This document shows positions 1 through 8,369 of a DNA stretch of 64,000 bases, one piece after another; the stretch's first letter is position 1, and each line of letters opens with the position of its first letter. Position numbers and translations under genes: made by a program. The notes under the pieces were generated by a model, which searched no databases, was not told where the DNA came from, and worked only from the letters and a program-made list of their open reading frames with translations. Source of the DNA: Sphingomonas sp. NFR04 (GTDB lineage: Bacteria; Pseudomonadota; Alphaproteobacteria; Sphingomonadales; Sphingomonadaceae); NCBI RefSeq assembly GCF_900114095.1, contig NZ_FORV01000005.1:280741-344740 (forward strand), written 5' to 3'.

Positions 1-19
1 CCGTATTGAACGCGTCTGA

Positions 20-1330
20 TCAGCGTTGATACGCCTTGGGCAGTGCGCCTTCCTCCGGCTTCCAGTAGCGATCGCGCAGCCGGGTCTGGCGGGTGGTGAG
101 CGGCTGCTCGATCCCGTCGACATACAGCTTCACCGGCATGCTGCCGATTTCCAGCGGATCGCCGTCCCACACCACCACGTCACCGGCGCGGCCGGCCTTG
201 AGCGAGCCATATGCCTCGCCCATGCCCATTGCCTCGGCGGGCTTGGAACTGATCGCCGCGAAGGCAGCATCCCAGCTCAGCCCGGTGGCACCCGGCACAC
301 GGGTGAGCGCCACCAGATTGCCGGCGAACTGCTTCTCCAGCCGTGCCTGGCGCGCCTCGTCGTCGTTGATCGTGCCGACGCCGACGAGCACGCCCGCCGC
401 CTCCATCCGGCCGATGTTCGACTGGGTGGCGGCCAGCTGCTCGAAGCTCGCGGGCAGATCGTTGAGCGCGTTGGCGAGCACCGGCACGCCGGCGGCAGCG
501 ATGTCCCGGGCCACGGTCCAGCCCTCGGTCGCGCCGACCAGCACCAGCTTCAGCCCCGGTGTCTCGCGCTTGAGCTGGAGCAGCACCAGGATGTCCGACG
601 CCCGTTCGACATGGACGAGCAGCGGCACCTTGCCCTGCACCACCGCCGCCAGCGCCTCGGCATCGGCGCGGGTGAGGAGTGCATCCTTGCCGCGGTCCGC
701 GAAGCTTGCGGGTTTGCGGGCATAGTCGCGCGCTTCCAGCATCGCATTGCGGAGCATCGCGATCGCCGCGGGGCGGCTGCCCCCTGCAACGCGGCCGCCG
801 CTTTCGCCATATTCCATGAATTGGAAGGCGCGCGGACGCGCGACGGCGTGGAGGTCGCTCCGCGTGTCGATCACCGCGCCCTGGCCGGCGAAGATCGAGC
901 CCTTGCTGACGTCCGGCGCGACCACGGCGCGGGTGACGCCGTCCGCCCGGTTGATCGCGATCGGCGTCGCCCGCGGGTTGACTGCAGGCGTCACGTCCAA
1001 CGCGGCGTTGAACGGCGAGCTGCCGGCGGCCGCATCGTTGGTCACACCGACGCCGTCGACCTCGACGATGCCCATCCGCGTGAAGCCGGCGAAGATGCCC
1101 GGCGTCACATAGCGCCCGGCGGCATCGACCACCGCCACACCGGCCGGCACCGCAACGCCGCGGCCCGCCGCGACGACCTTGCCGCCGCGCACCACCACCG
1201 TGCCGCCCTCGACGGGGGCCGAACCGTCGCCGATCACCAGCTTGGCATTGGTGATCGCCACATCCTGCGCCATCGCAGGAGCCGCGAGCGCCACGCAGGC
1301 CGCCGCGGCGAGAAACAGGGTCTTCTTCAC
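20..1330 (-). CDS. Amidohydrolase-like periplasmic protein, metal site degenerate
   Basis: About 436 residues. It starts at a GTG that overlaps the stop of the upstream gene (GTGA), so the two are translationally coupled. An N-terminal signal peptide ends near APAMAQ. The fold follows the imidazolonepropionase/amidohydrolase family: an N-terminal beta segment (AITNAKLVIGDG), a central barrel and a C-terminal GSLKAGRAGDVVVWDGDP strand typical of the family. The HxH metal motif that normally follows the TPG turn is missing: TPGIFAGFTRMG stands where the partner gene has TPGVIDIHSHLG. It may be a non-catalytic or altered partner of the adjacent enzyme. The substrate cannot be told. The family call is firm; activity is doubtful. 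Confidence 0.8.
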   Translation of the reverse strand: MKKTLFLAAAACVALAAPAMAQDVAITNAKLVIGDGSAPVEGGTVVVRGGKVVAAGRGVAVPAGVAVVDAAGRYVTPGIFAGFTRMGIVEVDGVGVTNDAAAGSSPFNAALDVTPAVNPRATPIAINRADGVTRAVVAPDVSKGSIFAGQGAVIDTRSDLHAVARPRAFQFMEYGESGGRVAGGSRPAAIAMLRNAMLEARDYARKPASFADRGKDALLTRADAEALAAVVQGKVPLLVHVERASDILVLLQLKRETPGLKLVLVGATEGWTVARDIAAAGVPVLANALNDLPASFEQLAATQSNIGRMEAAGVLVGVGTINDDEARQARLEKQFAGNLVALTRVPGATGLSWDAAFAAISSKPAEAMGMGEAYGSLKAGRAGDVVVWDGDPLEIGSMPVKLYVDGIEQPLTTRQTRLRDRYWKPEEGALPKAYQR

Positions 1331-2745
1331 TTCACATCCCCCTCGCCCGGCTGGCCGAGCTCGAAATCGGAAACCGGACGGCGCTTGGGATCCTTGGCAT
1401 CGTAGAGCAGCGCCCCGTCGACCCACACCATCTCCGGCCGGGTGTAGACGCTGAACGGATTGCCGTTCCACAGCACCACGTCCGCCATCTTGCCCGGCTT
1501 CAGGCTGCCGGTCCTGTCGGCGATGCCCAGCGCGATCGCCGGATTGATCGCCAGCCATTTCCAGGCGGTCGCCTCGGAGACGTCGAAGCCGCTGCGGATC
1601 GCCGAGGCGCGTGCCTTGGCGACTTCCTGGTTGAGCCGCTGGATGCCGTTGGCGTCGTCCGAATGGATCATCGCGCAGGCGCCCTCCTTCTCCAGGATGG
1701 CAAGGTTCTCCGGTACCGCGTCGTAGGATTCCATCTTGAAGCCGTACCAGTCCGCCCAGACGGCGGCGCAGGTGTTGTTGGCCTTCAGCAGATCGGCGAT
1801 CTTGTAGGCTTCCACCGCATGGTGAAATGCCGAGACATGGTAGCCGAACTCCTTCGCCATATCGAGGACGTTGGCCATTTCGTCGGCGCGGTAGCAGTGG
1901 TTCTGCACGCGGATCTCGCCATCGAGCACGCCGCGCAGCGTGTCCATCGCGATGTCCCTGCCGGGTGCCTCGCCGCCGTCCTTCTCGTACTTGTCCCATT
2001 TGCGCTTGTACTCGGCCGCCTTGGCCCAGGTCTGGCGGTCGACGGCGATGTTGCCCATCCGGGTAGAGGGCTCACGGCCGCGGCTGCCATAGACGCGCTT
2101 GGGGTTCTCGCCGCACGCCATCTTCAGGCCATAGGGCGCGCCGGGGAACTTCATCCCCTGCATCGTCCGCGCATAGACGTTCTTGAGCACCACCGATCGG
2201 CCGCCGAACAGATTGGCGGAGCCGGGCAGGATCTGCAGCGTGGTCACGCCGCCATTGACGAGCGCGCGGCTGAACCCCGGATCCTGCGGCCACACACTAT
2301 GCTCGGCCCAGACATCGGCGGTGACCGGCGAGGTCGCCTCGTTGCCGTCGGAGAGTGCATCGACGCCCGGCGAAGGATAGTCGCCGAGATGGCTGTGGAT
2401 ATCGATCACGCCGGGCGTGACATATTTCCCCTGCCCGTCGATCACGGTCACGCCGGCATCGGCGGCGAGGTTCTGCCCGACGGCGACGATCTTGCCGTCG
2501 CGGAACAGCACCGCGCCCTTGTCGATCCGGCCGCCCTCGCCGTCGAGGATCGTGACGTTGGTCACCAGCGTCGGCACCCCCGGATAGGGCCGGTAGGTGG
2601 AGGGATAGGGATCATGGTTGTACCCCTTCCCCAGCCCGGGCCCCTTTTGCGCGGGCGTAGAGGAGGCGCTGGCGGGCTTGCCGCCGCTTCCCCCGCAGGC
2701 GGTTAGGGCGACGCAGGCGGCCGCCATGGCGAAGCTTCGGATCAA
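1327..2745 (-). CDS. Amidohydrolase family lipoprotein (imidazolonepropionase-like)
   Basis: First gene of a two-gene operon. I chose the TTG at 2745 because AGGGAG lies 7 bases upstream and because it gives a short lipoprotein signal with the lipobox LTAC; a start further upstream would bury it. The mature protein (472 residues with signal) has the HSH metal motif after TPGVID, further histidines (HCYR, AFHHAVEA) and the late metal aspartate (MIHSDD). It ends with the conserved GSLKPGKMADVVLWNGNP strand. It is probably a metal-dependent hydrolase anchored in the envelope. Tandem pairs of such genes suggest a heteromer or partly redundant enzymes, which is inference. The substrate is unknown; peptides or cyclic amides are possible. 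Confidence 0.85.
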   Translation of the reverse strand: MIRSFAMAAACVALTACGGSGGKPASASSTPAQKGPGLGKGYNHDPYPSTYRPYPGVPTLVTNVTILDGEGGRIDKGAVLFRDGKIVAVGQNLAADAGVTVIDGQGKYVTPGVIDIHSHLGDYPSPGVDALSDGNEATSPVTADVWAEHSVWPQDPGFSRALVNGGVTTLQILPGSANLFGGRSVVLKNVYARTMQGMKFPGAPYGLKMACGENPKRVYGSRGREPSTRMGNIAVDRQTWAKAAEYKRKWDKYEKDGGEAPGRDIAMDTLRGVLDGEIRVQNHCYRADEMANVLDMAKEFGYHVSAFHHAVEAYKIADLLKANNTCAAVWADWYGFKMESYDAVPENLAILEKEGACAMIHSDDANGIQRLNQEVAKARASAIRSGFDVSEATAWKWLAINPAIALGIADRTGSLKPGKMADVVLWNGNPFSVYTRPEMVWVDGALLYDAKDPKRRPVSDFELGQPGEGDVK

Positions 2746-2990
2746 GCGTGACTCCCTGATGTTCTCGTGATGGTCCCCGCCTAATTGATTGCCGTGCCCA
2801 GGGCTTTTGGCAAGCACCCGCGCGGCACAGATGCCGGAATCGACGGAATTCCGTGCATCTCCCTATGGCTTTTCGTGTAAAATTAACCGATGCTGAGTAG
2901 ATCGTGGCCTCGGCTTCGACCTGTGCAGGGGCAGGTGGTTTGCACGTTGGAAGAATAGATCAATACTCGGCAAGCCGAAGCGCGCCGTCC

Positions 2991-5657
2991 ATGAACGTCA
3001 CCACGGCCATGGTTCTGGCCGGCATCGCGTTGGTGTGTGGCACCATTACGCTGGCCGGTTGGGCGCTCGACATGCCGATTCTGCACCGCTTCCTGCCGCG
3101 CGCCTATCCGTTGTGGCCAGTGGGCGCGATCGGCTATATCTTCGTCGCGCTGGGCGTGCTGGCCGATCACGCACGGCGGCCACGCTTCGCGGTTTCCTTC
3201 TACCTGGCGGCCATGGCCGTCGGCATCGCCGGTACGCTTCAGCCGGTGCTGGCGCCTTGGATCGATCTCGGGCGGCTGCTCTTCGCCGATCGGGTCGCCG
3301 CGTTCCGGCTGGAACATGCTGGACGGCCAGGCGTGAACGCCATCGTCTTCCTGCTGATGCTGCCGATCGCGGCCTTCGCCTCGCGCAGCAAATGGCGGCT
3401 GTTGCGGGAGGTTGCTCCCTTGGTGGCGATCGCCCCGCTGGCGCTGGCGTTGGCATCGGCGACGGGCATGATGCTGTCGGACAACCCTACGTCGGTGAAC
3501 CTCAGCCTGCGCGCCTCGATCCCGGGGACGATCATGGCGCTGTCGCTCACCGCAGCGATCCTGCTAGCGCATTGGGGCGTCGATGCGAAGCGATCGAGCC
3601 GGATCGAACGCTCCGACCCCATGGCGATCAAGACGGTGGTCGCCGGCGCGATCCTGCTGCCCGCCCTTCCCGCCACGATCGAACTGCTGCTCGAACGCGG
3701 CGCCCAGGGCGAGGCGATGACCAGCCATCTCGTACTGGGCGTGTTCAACGTGCTGGCGATCGGGCTCATCGCCTTCTGGGCGGTAAGCCGCGTCGGCCGG
3801 GAGCAGGTCGCGCGCGCCGAACTGAGCCTCGCGCTCGACGGTGCCACCGTGGTGATGACCGACGCACGCGGCCGCATCATCCACTGGTCACTCGGCTGCC
3901 AGCAGCTCTATGGCTGGACCGAGGCCGAGGCGCTGGGCGAGAATCTCTACATGCTGCTGCGCGCCCAGTGCCCCAACTGGAACAGCAGCTATGCCCTGCC
4001 CGATGCCGATGGCGCGCAGGAACTGATCGAGCAGCGCAAGGACGGCAGCCAGCTGCACGTGATCGAGCGGCTGCTGCGCTCCGCCACGCCAACGCGCGGC
4101 GCGATCGTCGTCCACAGCATCCTCGACATTTCCGAGCGCGTTTCGGCGCTGCGTGCGCTGCGGGCGAGCGAGGAAAGGCTCGCCCAGGCCACCGCTGCCC
4201 ACGAACTCGGCATCTTCGACTGGGATGTCGGCAGCGATCACATCAACTGGTCGCCGGGCACCGAGCAGCGGCTGGGGCTTCCGCTCGGATCGTTGTCCAG
4301 CTTCGACTCGTGGAAGCAGCTGATCGATCCGGACGATCTGGAAAGCCTCCGCGCGACCGTGGCCGAGGCTGTCGCCGAGCGTGCCGAGCGCTTCTCCTTC
4401 CGCTACCGCCTGACCGGCTGCAAGGGCACCGAACGTACGCTGGAAGGCTCGGCACGCTGCTTCTACAATTCCGCCGGCGCGCTGATCCGCGTCGTCGGGG
4501 CGGCGCTCGACATCACCGAGCGCGACGAGCACGAGGCCGCGCTGCGTCGGCGCGAGGCGCAGCTGCGCACGGTGCTGGAGACGGTGCCGGACGCGATGAT
4601 CGTGCTTTCCGGCGACGGATCGATCCTCCAGTTCAGCGCTGCCGCCGAGGAACTTTGGGGCTATCGGGCCTCGGAAGTCGTCGGCCGCGACTTCACCATG
4701 CTGATCCCGGCGGACGAGGTGGAAACGGATCAGGAAGTGCTGCACCGCTTCGTCCAGACCGGCGAGGGCCTGGTCGGCGAAGTGCTGGTCGGCACCGCGC
4801 AGACCGCCGACGGGCGCCGCTTCCCTGCCGAGATGCGCGCCGGTGCCGCGCGCAGCGACGGCCACCTGCTGATCACGGTCTTCGTCCGCGACCTCACCGA
4901 GCGCGTCGCCACCGAACAGCGCCTGAGCGCGCTCAACAACGAGATCGCGCACGTCTCGCGCCAGAGCGCGATGAGCGAGATGGCCGCCGATCTCGCGCAC
5001 GAGCTCAACCAGCCGCTGAGCGCCACCGCCAACTTCCTCGCCGCCGCGCGCATGCTGATCGAGCGGGGCGAAGGCGGCCCGCGCGTCACCGACCTTCTCC
5101 GCATGGGCTCCGAACAAACCCAGCGTGCCGGCGAGATCATCCGCCGACTGCGCGCCTTCGTCGCCCGCGGCGAAGTCGAGATGCGGGTGGAATCGGTGGA
5201 GCGCACGGTCCGCGACGCGGTGGAGCTGGTGCTGGTCGGCACCGGCCATTTCAACCTGCGCGTGAGCTTCCATCTCGATCCCGCCGCCCGCTTCATCCTG
5301 GCGGATCGCATCCAGGTACAGCAAGTTCTGGTTAACCTGTTGCGCAATGCCGTGCAGGCATTAAAGTTCGTCGAGCCCGATGATCGACAGATCACGATCA
5401 CGTCCGAGAAGCTGCCCGACCAGATGATAGCGATCACAGTTACGGACAGCGGACCAGGCCTCCCCGAACATGTCTTGGAAACACTGTTTTCGCGGTTCAG
5501 CACGACAAAGGGAGGTGCAGGCGGAATGGGGATTGGACTTTCGATCAGCAAACGCATTATCGAAGGCCATGGGGGGATGCTGAGTGCGGAGAACGCGCCG
5601 GGGGGCGGCGCGTCGTTCCGCTTTACCTTGCCCGGTATCGAAGAAGGTGAAGAATAA
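2991..5657 (+). CDS. Membrane PAS sensor histidine kinase, FixL-like
   Basis: 888 residues from the ATG at 2991; a longer GTG start at 2904 has no better ribosome site and adds a polar leader before the first helix. Residues 1-270 contain about eight hydrophobic helices. Three PAS-type domains follow (roughly 276-390, 394-515, 521-640), then a HisKA domain with the phospho-acceptor in AHELNQPLS (about H670) and an ATPase domain with N-box LLRNAVQAL and G-boxes DSGPGLP and GMGIGLSI. The H-box and third PAS resemble FixL, but the position of the haem-binding histidine in FixL appears to be glycine (TGEGLVG), so haem sensing is unlikely. It overlaps the response regulator by one base (TAATG) and should phosphorylate it. 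Confidence 0.9.
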   Translation: MNVTTAMVLAGIALVCGTITLAGWALDMPILHRFLPRAYPLWPVGAIGYIFVALGVLADHARRPRFAVSFYLAAMAVGIAGTLQPVLAPWIDLGRLLFADRVAAFRLEHAGRPGVNAIVFLLMLPIAAFASRSKWRLLREVAPLVAIAPLALALASATGMMLSDNPTSVNLSLRASIPGTIMALSLTAAILLAHWGVDAKRSSRIERSDPMAIKTVVAGAILLPALPATIELLLERGAQGEAMTSHLVLGVFNVLAIGLIAFWAVSRVGREQVARAELSLALDGATVVMTDARGRIIHWSLGCQQLYGWTEAEALGENLYMLLRAQCPNWNSSYALPDADGAQELIEQRKDGSQLHVIERLLRSATPTRGAIVVHSILDISERVSALRALRASEERLAQATAAHELGIFDWDVGSDHINWSPGTEQRLGLPLGSLSSFDSWKQLIDPDDLESLRATVAEAVAERAERFSFRYRLTGCKGTERTLEGSARCFYNSAGALIRVVGAALDITERDEHEAALRRREAQLRTVLETVPDAMIVLSGDGSILQFSAAAEELWGYRASEVVGRDFTMLIPADEVETDQEVLHRFVQTGEGLVGEVLVGTAQTADGRRFPAEMRAGAARSDGHLLITVFVRDLTERVATEQRLSALNNEIAHVSRQSAMSEMAADLAHELNQPLSATANFLAAARMLIERGEGGPRVTDLLRMGSEQTQRAGEIIRRLRAFVARGEVEMRVESVERTVRDAVELVLVGTGHFNLRVSFHLDPAARFILADRIQVQQVLVNLLRNAVQALKFVEPDDRQITITSEKLPDQMIAITVTDSGPGLPEHVLETLFSRFSTTKGGAGGMGIGLSISKRIIEGHGGMLSAENAPGGGASFRFTLPGIEEGEE

Positions 5658-6271
5658 TGACCCGAACGATCTACATCGTCGATGACGACGATGCCGTCCG
5701 CGCTTCGCTGCACAGCCTGCTCTCGGTCCGTCCGGACCTGATCGTGCGCGGCTATCGCTCGGGCGATGCGTTTCTGGAGCAGGAGGCCGAGCTCGATCCG
5801 GGCGTGGTGCTGCTCGACTTCCACATGCCGGGCTCGAGCGGGCTCGACGTGCTGATCAAGCTCGACCGCTCGCCGAAATTCGTGCCGATCGTTCTCACCG
5901 GTCAGGGAAATGTCGGCCTGGCGGTGCAGGCGATGAAGGCCGGCGCGCTCGACTTCATCGAAAAGCCCTATGAGGCAGAATTCCTGCTCAAGGTGATCGA
6001 CCAGGCCTTCTCCAAGCTGGAAGAGGATGGCGAGGCGGCCGCCCGCACGGCCGGTGCCGAAGCGAAGATCGCGAAGCTCTCGCCGCGCGAGACCGATGTG
6101 CTGAAGGGCCTGATCGAAGGGCGATCGAACAAGATCATCGCCTATGAGCTCGACATCAGCCCGCGCACGGTGGAGATCTACCGCGCCAATCTGATGGAGA
6201 AGCTGGAAGTCCGCAGCCTGTCCGAAGCGCTGCGCATCGCCTTCGCCGCAGGGTTGTTCCCCAAGGGGTGA
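5657..6271 (+). CDS. FixJ-family two-component response regulator
   Basis: 204 residues. The receiver domain (1-120) has the acidic pocket IVDDDD, the phospho-aspartate D54 in LLDFHMPG, a conserved Thr (VLTGQG) and the lysine in IEKPYE. A LuxR-type helix-turn-helix (about 140-200) carries the family signature LSPRETDVLKGLIEG and SPRTVEIYRANLMEKL. It is cotranscribed and coupled with the preceding kinase, so the pair forms one signalling system. The DNA targets cannot be told from this window. The gene ends at a strong hairpin shared with the convergent gene downstream. Confidence 0.93.
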   Translation: MTRTIYIVDDDDAVRASLHSLLSVRPDLIVRGYRSGDAFLEQEAELDPGVVLLDFHMPGSSGLDVLIKLDRSPKFVPIVLTGQGNVGLAVQAMKAGALDFIEKPYEAEFLLKVIDQAFSKLEEDGEAAARTAGAEAKIAKLSPRETDVLKGLIEGRSNKIIAYELDISPRTVEIYRANLMEKLEVRSLSEALRIAFAAGLFPKG

Positions 6272-6276
6272 CTTGG

Positions 6277-6316
6277 AGCGAGATGACAGGAGGTTGATCC
6301 ACCCTGTCCTCTCGCT
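6277..6316. terminator. Bidirectional hairpin between convergent genes
   Basis: A 14-base arm at 6277-6290 (AGCGAGATGACAGG) pairs with 6303-6316 with one mismatch, and a short T run follows on the + strand. It lies between the stop of the FixJ-type gene and the stop of the convergent small gene, where a shared terminator is expected. Confidence 0.7.
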
Positions 6317-6664
6317 TTAATGCACCGCCCCGGCGTCGCGCAGCAGGGCGGCGATGGCGGCGGCGGGTTCCTCGGCGGTGACATGGTGCAGATGCGGCGC
6401 CGTCACGGCCTTGTCACCACCCAGGATGATCAGCCGGTGCCACAGCGGATCGGCCGCCAGGGCGGCAAGGCCGCCGGGGTGGTCCTCCGTCGCCGCCGCA
6501 TCGGCGACGAGCACCGGCGCGGTGCCGCCCAGCCGGGCGATGCGGCTCGCATCCACCTGCTCCATGCTGACCACGTCGATCCCGGAGAGCGCCAGTCGCG
6601 CGGCGAGCATGCTGCGCAGGCTGGCCTCCCGGACCATCAGGATCACCAGCATGTTGAGCACCAT
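6317..6664 (-). CDS. Small receiver-like protein of unknown function
   Basis: About 115 residues. The ATG at 6664 sits 9 bases after AAAGG; an ATG at 6670 is too close to that site. The start (MLVILMVREASLRSMLAARL) and the strand VLVADAA resemble a receiver domain in outline, but the paired N-terminal acidic residues and the switch Thr and Lys are not evident, so phosphorylation is doubtful. There is no output domain. It is convergent with the sensor operon and could be a partner of it, but this rests only on position. Confidence 0.6.
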   Translation of the reverse strand: MVLNMLVILMVREASLRSMLAARLALSGIDVVSMEQVDASRIARLGGTAPVLVADAAATEDHPGGLAALAADPLWHRLIILGGDKAVTAPHLHHVTAEEPAAAIAALLRDAGAVH

Positions 6665-6756
6665 TGCCATCAACCTTTGTTACGCGTTTATGTCCGACCA
6701 TATTCCCGATCGTGGCATATGGCCACAGGTATCGCTTTGGTCAGGTCGATCGGCGT

Positions 6757-8154
6757 TCAGAACTTGAACACCAGGTCTGCATAGCCGTAGCGGGCATCGC
6801 CGCTGTGCGGCGCATTGGGGGCGCTGGTGAGGAAGCGCCCCTTGGCGAGATATGCGGCACCGATTTCGGCGCGCAGGCGATCCGGGATCAGCGAACGGCG
6901 CACGCGCATTTCCACTTCGGTGCCGGCATGGCGCCCGGACGCGCCGGTCTTGTCGCGTACGCTGGTGAAGGCGAAGGTATCGGTGCGATCGGCGAGCCAC
7001 AGCCCGCGAACGGCGCCCATCAAGTCCAGCCGCTTCGAGGGCTTGGCTTCGATGCGGATGCCCGGCGAGACGAGGTTCGCCAGCCCGACCGGGCCGAACA
7101 GCGAGGCGGGGCCATAATCGGCTCGGCGCGCGCCGTAGAGCGAGTCGAACCGCCCATAGGCCGGGTTGGCACCGTCACCGCTGGCATAGTCGAAGAAGCC
7201 GGAGATGCGCGGCGTCCACTTCTTGGCGATGGTGTAGCCGCCTTCGATATGGACGAAGCCGGCGCGGACCGGCAGGTCCTTGCGGTCCGTCACCGCATTG
7301 GTGACACGTGCCTCGCCCCGCTGGAGCGCGGCTTCGCCCTCGATATCGAACTTGCTCTTGGCGGGCGCGCGGCGGAGGCGGAGACCGAATGTCACCAGGC
7401 GGCGATCGCGGGTCTGATAGCCCGGGCGGTCCTGCTCGGCGAGGCGGTAGACATAGCCGCCGACGCTCAGCTTGTGGCCGATATCGGCGAGGTTGCCGTC
7501 GGCGCCGTAGAACACCGTGCCGGTGTTGACGTGATCGAGTTCGACCTTGTTGTCGTAGATTCCGTCCGCCGAATTGGGCAGCGCGTCAATGGGATGGGTC
7601 CAAAACAAGACCAACTCGTCCTTTTTCTTGGTGCGGTATTCGACGCGGCCGCCAAGATAGGAAGGGAAGGTGTTGCCGAAATCGGCACGGGCGATCAGTC
7701 GCTGGGCACCGAAGGTCATCGTGAAGCGACCCGCGATTGCCGTCAGGCTGTCCTTCTTCCCGATGACATTGTGCAGCTTGTAGCTGACGAACGCCTGGAG
7801 CGGCTCGACCGTGTTGACGTCGCTGGCCTTGACCGAGCTGTTATGCCCTTCGCCATAGCCGCGCGCGTCGAGCAGCTCGCCGGTGAGGTTCAGATCGCCC
7901 CAATCGAGCTTGGCAGCCACCAGGGTGCGCAGCGATGCGAAGGCGATGCTGTTGTCGACCTTGGGACGGAACTGGCCATCGATGCCTTCCATGCGCGCGC
8001 GGACGCTGCCTTCGATACTCAGTTTGGGACCGGCAGGCTGAGGCGCGGGCGGCGCGGCGGCCGGCTTGGTCTGCGCGTGCGCGGTGCCCGACACAAGAAG
8101 CAGCGCGAAGCCGATGCTCCGCAACGAATTTCCGCTATTCCGAATGCCGTGCAC
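6757..8154 (-). CDS. Alginate-export family outer membrane beta-barrel protein
   Basis: 465 residues from the GTG at 8154, which has AGGAG 7 bases upstream. It has a signal peptide (SIGFALLLVSGTAHAQ), a proline/alanine linker and then alternating beta strands to a C-terminal phenylalanine (ADLVFKF), the mark of a beta-barrel handled by the BAM complex. The segment GRFTMTFGAQRLIARADFGNTF matches the AlgE-like/alginate-export family, where a conserved QRL...F pattern occurs. The family includes porin-like exporters and importers of polysaccharide or oligosaccharide, so the cargo is open. It is divergent from the chemoreceptor gene. Confidence 0.8.
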   Translation of the reverse strand: MHGIRNSGNSLRSIGFALLLVSGTAHAQTKPAAAPPAPQPAGPKLSIEGSVRARMEGIDGQFRPKVDNSIAFASLRTLVAAKLDWGDLNLTGELLDARGYGEGHNSSVKASDVNTVEPLQAFVSYKLHNVIGKKDSLTAIAGRFTMTFGAQRLIARADFGNTFPSYLGGRVEYRTKKKDELVLFWTHPIDALPNSADGIYDNKVELDHVNTGTVFYGADGNLADIGHKLSVGGYVYRLAEQDRPGYQTRDRRLVTFGLRLRRAPAKSKFDIEGEAALQRGEARVTNAVTDRKDLPVRAGFVHIEGGYTIAKKWTPRISGFFDYASGDGANPAYGRFDSLYGARRADYGPASLFGPVGLANLVSPGIRIEAKPSKRLDLMGAVRGLWLADRTDTFAFTSVRDKTGASGRHAGTEVEMRVRRSLIPDRLRAEIGAAYLAKGRFLTSAPNAPHSGDARYGYADLVFKF

Positions 8155-8301
8155 GTGCGTACTCCTGCCGCCCCTTGTTTGTTGCACTTATAGAAAGGAA
8201 CGGATCCGCTCCTGCTGAGCACGAGCGCGTACCCGGAGTTTTCCGGAAGTAGCGGCCCGCCCATCCGTAATCGCCGCAGCCCGGAGCGCCAGAAAACCCG
8301 C

Positions 8302-8308
8302 CTATAAT
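8302..8308 (+). promoter_or_regulatory. CTATAAT promoter element of the chemoreceptor gene
   Basis: GCCTATAATGG lies about 60 bases upstream of the chemoreceptor start. It belongs to a set of near-identical -10-like elements placed before most flagellar and chemotaxis transcription units in this window. No convincing -35 hexamer is visible. Confidence 0.6.
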
Positions 8309-8369
8309 GGGAACCACGTCGCATGCGCGGCGCGCCCTAACCGCTTCGACGGAAGATCGGAGCCTGCGG

